Below are positions 1 through 7,879 of a stretch of DNA of 12,655 nucleotides, piece by piece (positions within the stretch are counted from its first letter, which is position 1; every line of letters begins with the position of its first letter). Source of the DNA: Agrocybe praecox (taxonomy: Eukaryota > Basidiomycota > Agaricomycetes > Agaricales > Agrocybaceae); NCBI GenBank assembly GCA_964017145.1, contig CAXHKQ010000044.1, positions 1 through 12,655 of the forward strand. The letters are read 5' to 3'. The notes under the pieces were generated by a model. That model was not told the DNA's origin. It saw only the letters and a program-made list of their open reading frames with translations, and searched no databases. Position numbers and translations under genes: made by a program.

Positions 1-171
1 GATTGTAGGGGCATCTACTCTACTGTTCGAGAGTCGAATAACTTTTAACTGTACAAAAACCATTGCTCAGAATATACCAAAGTTGGGCAATGGATTTTGT
101 GTCGTAACTATGAGAGCAATTGAAATATATCTTCCAAAGTTGAGCGTGTGAAACAAAAACATGAAAAGTAA

Positions 172-345
172 GCCCATTCAATCGGATAATTTTTTCGAGA
201 GCGTGCGTAACACGATATCTATAATTCAACATGTTTTTAAAACAAAATAATTATATTCACTTGTTTATCGTTCTTCAAGTTCGTAGAACATCGTTTCACT
301 GTAGAAATGATTCTTAAAAAGATATCATTGTTTCTTGTTACACAA
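172..345 (+). repeat. Dispersed repeat, copy 1
   Basis: This stretch aligns by eye over about 170 bases with 1864-2030. Shared landmarks in the same order are CAATCGGAYAATTTT, CGAGAGC-TGC, ACACGATAT, GTTC-TCAAGTT and TAGAACATCGTTT. The copies are clearly related but diverged, and no coding potential is seen. Confidence 0.6.
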
Positions 346-380
346 ATTACAGAAAAACTAGAACTATATTTGTAAGATTT

Positions 381-414
381 ACGCACCCGCACCCTTTACG
401 CACCCGCACCCTTT
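381..414 (+). repeat. Two tandem copies of a 17-bp unit at the splice acceptor
   Basis: The unit ACGCACCCGCACCCTTT occurs at 381-397 and again, identically, at 398-414. The second copy runs straight into CCAG, the acceptor of the aminopeptidase exon, so the duplication doubles the pyrimidine-rich tract. Only the second copy is followed by AG. Confidence 0.9.
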
Positions 415-418
415 CCAG

Positions 419-805
419 GTGGCCCTCGGCGATTGTGTGGCCGGCGCCTTCGCCAACAATGCGCGCCTCTGGCAGCTGCTCCACGACGCCGGCTCCGAGA
501 CCGGCGATCGCGTCTGGCGGCTGCCGCTGTTCGAGCACTACTCCGGTATGGTGGCCGACTTCAGCGCGCACGACGTGAACAACGTGGGCGTGCTGGATGG
601 CGTGGCGGGTAGCTGCACGGCGGCCGCCTTTTTGAAAGAGTTCGTTGCCAAGGACATGCCGTGGGTGCACATGGACGTGTCGAATGTGAAGCGCGGCACG
701 GATCAGTCGTACACGGCGCACGGAGCAATGATGTCCGGCAGGCCGATGCGAACGCTGGTGGAGTTTGTGCAAGCGGTGCAGCAGAGCGGATTTGGTGGGA
801 AGTAA
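419..805 (+). CDS. Leucyl (cytosol) aminopeptidase, M17 family, last coding exon (partial)
   Basis: This exon encodes the C-terminal 128 residues of an M17 leucine aminopeptidase, a hexameric two-metal exopeptidase that removes N-terminal residues. Visible family landmarks, in order, are the opening VALGDCVAG, then GDRVWRLPLFEHYSG, DVNNVGVLDG, the highly conserved GSCTAAAFLKEFV, WVHMDVSN and MSGRPMRTLVEFV near the end. The exon starts directly after a CTTTCCAG acceptor, in phase 0, and ends with TAA at 803-805. The NTDAEGR-type catalytic and metal-binding segment of the family lies in earlier exons, off the left edge, so activity cannot be judged. The family usually has WAHLDIAG where this copy has WVHMDVSN, so it may belong to a divergent insect paralogue. 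No break is seen within the exon. Its 3' end faces that of the aldo-keto reductase. Apparent starts inside the exon are not real starts. Confidence 0.9.
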   Translation: MALGDCVAGAFANNARLWQLLHDAGSETGDRVWRLPLFEHYSGMVADFSAHDVNNVGVLDGVAGSCTAAAFLKEFVAKDMPWVHMDVSNVKRGTDQSYTAHGAMMSGRPMRTLVEFVQAVQQSGFGGK

Positions 806-880
806 TAAGGAGTGGCGTGAACCACTGGTGATACATCGAAGAATGGCAGTATTTTCAACTGTTTAATGATGTTTAAAAAT

Positions 881-886
881 TATAAA
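881..886 (+). terminator. Possible variant polyadenylation signal for the aminopeptidase
   Basis: No canonical AATAAA lies close behind the stop at 805. The nearest candidate is TATAAA, 76 bases after the stop, followed by T/GT-rich sequence (ATGTCTATTGTTG, from about 907). This is weak evidence from one hexamer variant. Confidence 0.25.
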
Positions 887-1039
887 TTTATTCAAAATAT
901 CAAGGAATGTCTATTGTTGAAGAATGCATCAAACCGTTAATATTTACTTGCTCTTTGTAGCATAACTAAGACCTAGTATGTTAGCAATCGAGTTGCTCGC
1001 TGAAACTTGAACTTCTCACGATGAAAGGCAGCCCTAAAA

Positions 1040-1650
1040 TGGTCATGATTTTCGTGTATTTTGGCGTTGACTCGTATTTCCCAACTATCCAATATTAAAA
1101 AATGTATCGCTTCTACATCTGGTAAAATTGACAGCCATTGTGTGAGCGGAAGGAGATGTGAAACGTTTCGTTTCAACCAATTTGGTGGCCTGTCTCAAGC
1201 TCAGATTAATTAATTCTCTCTATCAAACTCGATCATTTTCTGGTTAGACCGTGAAATTGTTTTCGTCCAAAAAGATTAATCTTTAAAACGCACCACTGCT
1301 CTTTGCAGTCTTTGCGTCTTCTGTTTCGCCGTGAGGACATGCCCTTTCTGGATTTTATTCTGCTTTTATTTGAGCTTCGTTTTGCGTATTCGCCAATCTC
1401 TGGCGTCCAAAATTCAGAGCCGTACTGTAATTTCTAGTGTAATTTGCAGTGCATTTTTTTGGATTTTACTCTTTACTTTTCGTACCATTCCGACCTCTTT
1501 GAAACTTATTTTTGTTCTCCTTTTTTGCATATTTGATCGCTGCCAGTCTTGTTGTGCAGATATTTTTCGATAGACCGACATGATGTTCACCTTCTGGGTC
1601 TTCAGGGTCCGAACAATATCCGAATGAGATTTTCCATCGCAGTGCAAATA
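1040..1650 (-). pseudogene. Decayed mariner-type (IS630-Tc1-mariner) transposase
   Basis: Read on the - strand, three frames in succession give parts of one transposase. First comes a helix-turn-helix-like segment GKSHSDIVRTLKTQKVN and MSVYRKI (from 1647). Next are VRKVKSKIQKNAL and KGHVLTAKQKTQRLQRA (about 1345-1290), which matches the LLT-QK--RL-R linker of mariner-type enzymes. Then comes IFLDENNFTV followed by PENDRV (about 1270-1215), the first catalytic Asp neighbourhood (usually FSDEK-F-V). Last is HFLILDSWEIRVNAKI (about 1100-1050), the strand after the first Asp. Stops and frameshifts separate every piece, and the second Asp motif and C-terminus are not found. It is a dead relic with no visible terminal repeats and should not be annotated as a gene. 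The superfamily is fairly sure; the subfamily is not. Confidence 0.7.
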
Positions 1651-1672
1651 TATTTTTCGAACACGTTAGTAA

Positions 1673-1703
1673 AGTAGATGCTTCAGCAATCGGACACTTT
1701 CCG
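1673..1703 (-). repeat. TGTCCGATTGCTG core, inverted copy
   Basis: Read on the - strand, this gives AGTGTCCGATTGCTGAAGCA followed by TCTACT. Direct copies lie at about 2101 and 2442, and a partial copy at bases 1-30. It sits just upstream of the mariner relic, so it may belong to the same dead element or to a separate MITE. Confidence 0.6.
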
Positions 1704-1863
1704 TAGAACACCAGTTGAAATGGTATTTTCCATCAGAATTCCAAAAACTAAGAAATGTCCTCCCCACCTTTTGTCAACACAACGTTTGTTTGTATAAATT
1801 AACGGATCTCGGCTAGGATCGAAAAACCGAAGGCATGTTTTGGAGTCGTTTCAAAATGTGTAC

Positions 1864-2030
1864 TCCTTCAATCGGACAATTTTATCGAGAGCCTGCATTA
1901 CACGATATTCGACATATTTTGAAGAGAATGAAATTATTTTAGCTAGATCATGTATTGTTCCTCAAGTTTATAGAACATCGTTTTTTAAAAGAATCAATTT
2001 TAAAAAATTATAATGTTTTCCGAGATGAAC
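1864..2030 (+). repeat. Dispersed repeat, copy 2
   Basis: This is the second copy of the repeat at 172-345, with the same landmark order. It begins at CAATCGGACA (about 1869), and a perfect inverted copy of that 10-mer, TGTCCGATTG, ends at about 2113. Copy 2 could therefore be the left part of a MITE of about 245 bp (1869-2113). Copy 1 shows no matching right end. Confidence 0.55.
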
Positions 2031-2100
2031 AAATGCATGGTAGATGTCTGTGAAAACTCACATGTTATACGAAGCATTTATGAAACATGTATGAAGTGAG

Positions 2101-2126
2101 CAGTGTCCGATTGCTGGAGCATGTGT
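2101..2126 (+). repeat. TGTCCGATTGCTG core, direct copy
   Basis: AGTGTCCGATTGCTGGAGCA occurs here. It is in inverse orientation to the copy at 1673-1703 and in the same orientation as the copy at 2442. Confidence 0.6.
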
Positions 2127-2441
2127 GTTGCTCCACTAAAACTTATGTATCTCGATGAAACATAACGTTTTGTGAAATCTAAAACTATATTCGTGTTGCG
2201 CATTAAGTTTCCAAACAGATAAAGCTGAACATTATTTGTTTTCATATATGTATTATGACATGTACAGAAAACATAAAATAATTAGCGAACATGACACTTC
2301 GACATAATCAACTATAACTATTCGAATTTTGAATTTTAAAAATCGTGCATTTGAGCATGAACGTAAATCTACAATATGATCCAAAGGGCATCAAAATCGG
2401 ACTATCCCTTCTTATATTTTTTGTCAATTTTTCAATTTAGC

Positions 2442-2471
2442 GAGTGTCCGATTGCTGGAGGATCTACTCTA
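2442..2471 (+). repeat. TGTCCGATTGCTG core, direct copy
   Basis: AGTGTCCGATTGCTGGAGGA followed by TCTACTCTA lies here, immediately left of the 19-bp tandem array. It is the third clear copy of this core within 800 bases. Confidence 0.6.
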
Positions 2472-2487
2472 GTCAATCGTGGAATGC

Positions 2488-2563
2488 TTGGGATCTGTCA
2501 AGATCCTTGGGATCTGTCAAGATCCTTGGGCTCTGTCATGATCCTTGGGCTCTGTCAAGAGCC
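2488..2563 (+). repeat. Four tandem 19-bp units, each a small hairpin
   Basis: Units 1 and 2 (2488-2506, 2507-2525) are TTGGGATCTGTCAAGATCC. Unit 3 (2526-2544) is TTGGGCTCTGTCATGATCC. Unit 4 (2545-2563) is TTGGGCTCTGTCAAGAGCC. In units 1 and 2 GGATC pairs with GATCC around a TGTCAA loop. In unit 4 both arms have changed together, to GGCTC and GAGCC. The 19-bp period is not a multiple of three, so the open frames across it are spurious. Confidence 0.9.
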
Positions 2564-2961
2564 TATGCAAATGATGTAGTTGTGACGCAGGGTCTAGTGT
2601 TCAAGTCGGTTGTGTGTTGTAGGTTTTATAAGATTTGTTTTTTATTAGTACAGTATTTTGTTCGGATGGGAGTATTGAGAGCGCCGCCTTCAGTACTCGT
2701 CATTCTCGAACGGATGGTATTTGTGACCGGCAGCGCTGTTGGGATCAGAATCGAAAAAACAATAAATAATCGAGTTTTGCAATGGGACAGGGACAGAACA
2801 GAAAAGTGCATTCTATGGTTAACGGAAAATTCACACAACACAGCATTATTTGGAGGAAACCCACAACCTGTTGGCAGAAATTTCGCAATTTACAGGGCCA
2901 AAAAAACATCAAACATTGTATTCACCCCATCATCAGTTCGTCGAAACTCCGCGGCTTCAAT
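2564..2961 (-). other. Probable 3' UTR and flank of the aldo-keto reductase
   Basis: No coding segment on either strand resembles a known protein. The stretch from the reductase stop (2962) down to a poly(A) signal at 2641-2646 would make a 3' UTR of about 320-340 bases. This is inferred from position only. Confidence 0.4.
2641..2646 (-). terminator. Candidate poly(A) signal AATAAA of the aldo-keto reductase
   Basis: TTTATT on the + strand reads AATAAA on the - strand. It lies 316 bases past the reductase stop and is the only canonical hexamer I saw between there and the stop. Cleavage would fall at about 2615-2630. No convincing GT-rich downstream element is visible. Confidence 0.4.
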
Positions 2962-5133
2962 CTAGAACTCGGCATGGAACGGATAGTTCGGGTGCGTCTC
3001 CGAGCTGCAACATTTCCCAACATTCATATACAAGAGAGGACATAACACAGGAATGAGACAAAAAAATTGATGATCCGGTTAGAATTTGGTGAGATTTCGT
3101 GCAGATGAAGCGCGGTGTTGTTAGTGAACGAGTGCGATGGTATACCCATTCAAAATTACCCAGTGAGCAAAGTAGATCCGAGAACATTTTGAACCAAATT
3201 ATAGTTTATGATTTACAGATGTTTTACTCATTTACCGTTTTACGTTCAGATTATTATCACTGTAAGTTCTGAGCATCAATAAAGATATAGAGTTCTTAAG
3301 TAACCTAAAATCACGTAACAAAGTTTTCGGATCATGGATCTTTGCCCACTAAATCTTCCCCACCCCGCCTCACCACCCCCACTCACCCAGTCATCGGGCA
3401 AATCCGCCCATTGCAATCGAACGAGTTAACCAGCGCCAAATCCTCCGCGCTCAGCTCAAATCCAAACACATCAGCATTAGCAATAATTCGCGCCTTCGTC
3501 ACCGACTTCGGAATCACCACATGGCCCAACTGCGTCTGGTAGCGGATCAACACCTGCCCCACCGTCTTGCCGTACTTCTCGGCCAGCTGCTTCAGCTTCG
3601 GGTCGTCCAGCAGCACCGGATCGGTGGCCAGCGCCCACGGACGCGTCGGCGAACCGAGCGGCGAGTACGCCGTAATCACAATGTTCTTCTCCTTGCAGAA
3701 GTCGCTCAGCTTCTTCTGCGTCAGATACGGATGGCACTCCACCTGATTGGTGACCGGCGGAATGCGCGCAGCCGCCAGCACTCGCTCCAGCTGCGCCCGG
3801 TTGAAGTTCGACACACCGATGCTCCGCACCAGACCATCGTCGACGGCCTTCTCCAGCTCCTTCCACGTGTCGACGAAATCGACATCGCTGTACTGCACCT
3901 GGTCGTTGGCGTCCTTGGGGAACAGATCGCCGCCCTCCTTGTAGGCCAGCGGCCAGTGAATCAGGTACAGGTCGACGTACGGCGTGGCCAGGTTCTTGAG
4001 CGTCACCTCGAGGGCTCCGCGGACCAGCGACGGCTTGTGGAAGGTGTTCCACAGCTTGCTGGTGATGAACACGTCCTCGCGCTTGATGACGCCCTCGGCG
4101 ATCTTGGCGTTGACGGCCTCGCCGACCTCGTGCTCGTTGCCGTAGATGTGGGCGCCGTCGATGTGCCGGTAGCCGGCGTCGATGGCGTCCTTGACGGCCT
4201 GGGCGACCTCACCCTTGGGGGACTGTGCGGAGTGGAGTTGGAGGGTACAGTTAGGGAAACGAATGGCAAGCAAAGCTATGTGGGGTTAGTGATATGATTT
4301 ACAGATGTTTATTCCGAGCGAGCACGCGATTGCGATAAGGAGAGTCGTGTGGAGGTGATAAGCGAAAAGACACCGTCATATATTACCACAACGAGCGGCG
4401 ATCGTGCGTAATCGCTTAGTTTTGATGCCAGACATTACTTAATCTGCATTACAAATTTAATGTATAATAAAAATAAATGATATCATTATAATATTTGTAT
4501 GTCGTATGTGCTGATGCGGTTGCGGTGCCTAGTACTTATGCGGTTCGCTGGCAAATGAATCGTAAAATGATAAACAACATGACCATATGTGTGAGTGCAC
4601 GATTGTGGCGACAAGTATGCAAAAACGTCGAGTGTATATAACAATTGTTTCCAGAGATCGATCGACTAGTCCAGGTAGTTATGCGGTTCAATATACGATC
4701 TTCGAAAACCGGTTTATCTATTTCGCAACTATTTGCAATGGAATGATGGATATCTGGGGAGGGGCAACACTTCAGAAGCTACACTTTTTGCATAGTAACA
4801 TTTTGATTGAATAGCTGCGCGATTTCAATCAAGACAAAGTAGTACGACAACTTAGAACGCAGATAAGAAGTGTACATAAGTGCCATGTCACACATATGCG
4901 ATATGCTATGTTATAGATTACGAACAGAACATACAGAACACTTGTGCAAGTGACTGGACAGAATTCTATTATCGCCATCGCCGTAATGAGATTGAACGAA
5001 ACGTGCCCGACGGAATCCGGGTTGGCGAGATTGGACGCCTTCTATGGCTTCTTCTGCTACTTACGTTCCAGGTGCCCAAGCCCACAATCGGGATGGTCAG
5101 GCCGTTGTTCAGCTTCACGGTAGGGACAGACAT
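2962..5133 (-). CDS. Aldo-keto reductase (AKR1-like), three exons, complete
   Basis: The exons are 5133-5065, 4222-3387 and 3004-2962, with introns GTAAGT...CAG (5064-4223) and GTGAGT...CAG (3386-3005). They join in frame (69+836+43 bases) to a 315-residue protein, the usual AKR length. It should be a cytosolic NADPH-dependent (alpha/beta)8 carbonyl reductase; the substrate cannot be told. Exon 1 gives MSVPTVKLNNGLTIPIVGLG and TWN. The catalytic tetrad is Asp45, Tyr50 (GYRHIDGAHIYGNE), Lys79 (ITSKLW) and His112 (LIHWP). Cofactor contacts include Ser161-Asn162, Gln183, Tyr209-Ser210 and the IPKS loop at 260-263 with Arg268 and Asn272. The residue equivalent to Glu271 of human aldose reductase is Ala271. 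Stopping at the exon 2 read-through TGA (3383-3385) would miss the last exon, whose ETHPNYPFHAEF is the classic family C-terminus. The start is the first ATG after the predicted transcription start. No breaks are seen. Confidence 0.93.
3207..3224 (-). repeat. 18-bp word shared by both reductase introns (intron 2 copy)
   Basis: TATGATTTACAGATGTTT (+ strand) occurs here and identically at 4293-4310 in intron 1, each preceded by AGT and two other bases. Both introns belong to the same - strand gene. Confidence 0.8.
4293..4310 (-). repeat. 18-bp word shared by both reductase introns (intron 1 copy)
   Basis: This is identical to 3207-3224. It lies about 70 bases upstream of exon 2 in the direction of transcription. 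Confidence 0.8.
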
Positions 5134-5198
5134 GATGATGGGATTTTTTGTGGAAACGTAGATTTTACCGCTGCTTTGTACGAGAAAATCTCGATGCA

Positions 5199-5233
5199 AG
5201 TGACGATTTGCGCGACCGGTGTTTGTATTTATA
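5199..5233 (-). promoter_or_regulatory. TATA box and initiator of the aldo-keto reductase
   Basis: On the - strand TATAAATA reads from 5233 to 5226. An arthropod-type initiator TCACTT reads from 5204 to 5199 with its A at 5202, 31 bases after the first T of the TATA box, which is the expected spacing. The resulting 5' leader of about 69 bases runs to the ATG at 5133-5131. This is a positional prediction. Confidence 0.6.
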
Positions 5234-5239
5234 AGCAAA

Positions 5240-5578
5240 ATATTTGAGAGCAGTGCTAGAGAATCGAAGAGAACGCTGTTTACTGTTTTTTTGGCGAGCG
5301 AATTTTTTGCCCAGAGAACAGAGTGAGAACATTATAATGACGTTGTTCGTTTGTTGTTAGTGGGATGTCTCGAGTGGATTCGTGAATGCTCAATTCGAGA
5401 TATAAAGCGGATACAGTGCGGTATCTCTTGGGAAGAAATTGCGAACACCTCTTTTCTTATCGCGCAAATTGGCAATCTGCAGGTGGGGTTCACTTTGATG
5501 ACAGGTTGGGATTTTCCGATCGGGCTCCATCCGCAATGTTGAGATAGAAATTTAGCACAAAAGTCGCGTATATATTTA
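5240..5578. other. Upstream flank of the reductase, no gene seen
   Basis: The open frames here are short, have no recognisable domain and look random. It may carry upstream control sequence for the reductase, but no site can be named. Confidence 0.4.
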
Positions 5579-5580
5579 TA

Positions 5581-6017
5581 CTACCCTAGCTTAGAAATTT
5601 GAATCGTACTTATTAGCAGTTTTTTATTTGTTAGATAGCAAACGAGCACTGACATTATTATTTTATATTATCGCAGAAAAAACTATTGAGAAATGTCTCG
5701 TCGGGTTCCTTTACTTTTGCCTCCAAAAGCAACAACGATTTTTTTTAATGATGAGGATTTATGCACAATTATATTACGTTTTATTCGAGTATTACTCCAA
5801 TAACATGTTATGGTCTCTAATCCAAATACGAAACACGGTTGGTTTTATTAGGCTCCGCTTTAGATGAGAATGAGACATTTCTCAATAGATTATTTGTTGA
5901 AAACACAGAGTAATGTTCATTTAACTAAACTGCATCAATACAATTCTAGTGTCAGTGCTCGTTTGCATAATACAAATATAAAAACAAAGCATATTTCAAA
6001 TGTATTAGCTAGGGTAG
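5581..6017. mobile_element. MITE-like element with long imperfect inverted ends and TA flanks
   Basis: The left end CTACCCTAGCT (5581-5591) is inverted as AGCTAGGGTAG (6007-6017). Each end is flanked by TA (5579-5580, 6018-6019). The arms keep pairing inward: GCAAACGAGCACTGACA (about 5638) with TGTCAGTGCTCGTTTGC (about 5951), and CTATTGAGAAATGTCTC (about 5684) with GAGACATTTCTCAATAG (about 5871). Arms of about 130 bp surround an AT-rich centre with no coding capacity. The TA duplication suggests a Tc1/mariner-type mobilising enzyme; the family is not recognised. Confidence 0.8.
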
Positions 6018-6019
6018 TA

Positions 6020-6450
6020 CATAGCACATAATGGATGAAGCCAAACAAATGTGAATAATATCAGACCGCAAAACCCCGATAGCTATGCAATCGTTTCGAT
6101 ACAAAAAATCACAGAAATTACCGTTGGTAATCGTTGGGCCGACCTGCGTTTGCCCGCATCCATTATGCCAATTAGTATCTGGCGGACCTGAGCGAAGCTT
6201 ATCAGCAGGCCTGTGTTAATTATTGTGTGTCTGAGCCACTCGAAAAGGTGACGTGCGATGAAACGAGGTGCCACTCTAAATTACATCAGCGCATGTTAAT
6301 GGGCACTTTGTGGGGGTATGGCAAGAATATCATGCATTATTATGTGCTACTAGCCGCTACGCGGCCAGCGTGTATCCGAAGAGTCGATCTAAATCAAACA
6401 ACATTCCATTGATCGAACACAAAAAAAACTTAATGTACACAAATTATAGA
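6020..6450. other. Intergenic stretch, no gene seen
   Basis: The sequence between about 6100 and 6410 is less AT-rich and more complex than its surroundings, but no frame on either strand resembles a known protein or RNA. I can assign nothing to it. Confidence 0.4.
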
Positions 6451-6510
6451 TTACTATCTATATTTATCTCTATCTATATCTGTATCTTTTTTTCTATCTA
6501 AATTTATATC
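6451..6510 (+). repeat. Degenerate TATC/TCTA microsatellite
   Basis: Repeated words TATCTATATTTATCTCTATC and TATATCTGTATC run through this block, interrupted by a T-run. It is simple sequence with no function implied. Confidence 0.75.
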
Positions 6511-6689
6511 TCAAGGTGTTATAGATTAACACCCTAATAAATTTACGTGAAATACGAATACCTATAGAAAAACAGCGAAACTACTCTTTGTATATTCTCT
6601 AAACATGTGTTTTCATGTATCGAACATGCCACCGCACAACTGTATAATTACTCGAAGCGATACTATTATATTCATTTTGGTTTCTCAAA

Positions 6690-7228
6690 ATTTATAGTCT
6701 GTCTGAAAAGAACACATTGAAAGAGTATTATCGCTCCTGTGCGATAGCTGGAGTCTTCGTAATTCGCGAAAATTTGTTCTTTTTAGACTGATGTTAAAGA
6801 TTTTACTGATACTTATTTTTTTGTGTTCACGAAGGACATGTACAAAAAGCGGATTCGCTTTTGTGCGATGAGTGGCGTTTTCCTATTTCATGTTTGAAAT
6901 TGATGCATGAGGAACAGACCGGTCTGAATTTCATTAGAAGTTAAATGAGTAAGATCATGTTGGGAGAATAGTTGCGATAATTAGTGTCTACGTATTTCGT
7001 GAAAAGGTGCTGTTCTTAGACAGATGTTGAGGTATGATATACCGGTTGGTCCGAATAACATGACATTATCCATGTGCTTTTGGTTCATCCAGGGCATGTC
7101 CTGTGTGTCCTTTCTAGACAAATATTCAAGTTTGACATAGATATCTGTTTTGTACCTCCATAGTATGTTAGTGGAATATTTAAGCTATTATGCGACATTT
7201 GGAGTCTTCGTATTTCAGAAGATGAGAA
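6690..7228 (+). repeat. Degenerate satellite-like repeat, about 109-124 bp period
   Basis: A landmark of the form TGCGAT...GGAGTCTTCGTATTTCG recurs, its GCGAT or GCGAC core starting at about 6741, 6865, 6974 and 7192. The gaps are 124, 109 and 218 bases, the last being twice 109. A second landmark (TTCTTAGACAGATGTT-like) recurs near 6778, 7013 and 7111. The copies are diverged and their order is partly scrambled. The Tc1 element starts right at the end of the last copy. There is no coding potential. Confidence 0.5.
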
Positions 7229-7232
7229 TATA

Positions 7233-7261
7233 CAGTGGTGGCAAAGCAATTAGGAACAAAC
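7233..7261 (+). repeat. Tc1 left terminal inverted repeat (outer site)
   Basis: It starts CAGTGGTGGCAAAGCAAT and ends GGAACAAAC. Two mismatches separate it from the reverse complement of 11362-11390. The TA just before it is the target duplication. Confidence 0.9.
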
Positions 7262-7434
7262 AGTTACAAGCGAGGAAACGGTCCATAACTAAAGACCTGC
7301 GACATTTGAGCATCACGTTTTTTCAATAATGCCTTCGATATGAACCTATGACCTATACTGAGCAATATAATCGATATACGACGAAGCCTCATCTATATAA
7401 AGCCCAATGTAAGTCATATCTGCATAATGCACGT

Positions 7435-7453
7435 GGAAAAACAAATAGGAACA
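7435..7453 (+). repeat. Tc1 left inner direct-repeat site
   Basis: GGAAAAACAAATAGGAACA lies about 200 bases inside the left end. It resembles the outer site (CAATTAGGAACAAAC) and is probably the second transposase-binding site. Confidence 0.7.
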
Positions 7454-7641
7454 GAAACTGTTATTGCTGGGATCGGACATTAGAATCGAATATTTTGATG
7501 TTTTTTTTCAATATTTCGCTGGGTAACCTTTAGCTGTAATCACACTTTCACAACGCCTGTGCATGCTTTTCACAAGCGTCTTACAAAAGCCACTCGGAAT
7601 TTCTTCCCACACGGTTTTGATGTCTTCGAAGAGCTGGGCCC

Positions 7642-7830
7642 TGTTTCTGGTAAGTCAACGATTTTCTTTTGCACTTCCATATGCATATGCAAATGCCAAC
7701 GAAACTCGTTCAACCATTAGTACACGTGCATATGGGAAACGCAAAGCAAATTCGTCAAGTGCAAGCGTTTTCTGTTTCCCAAACGCAAAGTTTTGCATTT
7801 CGAACTGCAAATGCCAAGCGAATTTCGTAG
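7642..7830 (+). repeat. Left subterminal array of the nested element
   Basis: Words such as CATATGCATATGCAAATGCC, GGGAAACGCAAAGC, CCCAAACGCAAAG and ACTGCAAATGCC are repeated here. They recur inverted and reordered at 9920-10150. Such clusters usually serve as transposase-binding sites. Confidence 0.6.
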
Positions 7831-7879
7831 GGCGAATGATCTATTTGCAGTTTATGCAAAGTGATGTATTTTCTGTATT

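Larger units (their letters stand above)
1..418 (+). other. Intron 5' of the aminopeptidase last exon (partial)
   Basis: This AT-rich stretch ends in an acceptor (CTTTCCAG, 411-418) and carries no supported coding sequence on either strand. It holds one copy of a dispersed repeat (about 172-345) and a 17-bp tandem duplication next to the acceptor. Its first 30 bases resemble the CATCTACT repeat core seen near 1675, 2110 and 2450. Confidence 0.65.

Noticed and set aside
347..836. His/Arg-rich - strand open frames opposite the aminopeptidase exon
   Set aside because: They are antisense shadows of a conserved exon whose + strand frame matches the M17 family throughout.
1331..1573. 80-codon + strand open frame rich in Phe and Ser
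   Set aside because: It is antisense to the mariner relic, whose - strand motifs are recognisable.
2488..2563. Possible CRISPR-like array
   Set aside because: The units are directly adjacent with no spacers, and the context is eukaryotic.
2444..2965. 173-codon + strand open frame
   Set aside because: Its start lies in the 19-bp tandem repeat and it shows no motif. The region is better explained as repeat plus reductase 3' UTR.
3477..4269. Two further - strand open frames over the reductase exon
   Set aside because: They are out-of-frame shadows of exon 2, with Arg/Ser/Pro-biased composition and no domain.
3521..4297. 258-codon + strand open frame
   Set aside because: It lies wholly antisense to exon 2 of the reductase and is Leu/Val/Arg-rich, as expected from the complement of GC-rich coding sequence.
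4587..4814. Open frame in reductase intron 1
   Set aside because: No motif, random composition, and it lies within an intron supported by good splice sites.
6083..6274. 63-codon - strand open frame
   Set aside because: It is short, has no recognisable domain and nothing around it supports a gene.
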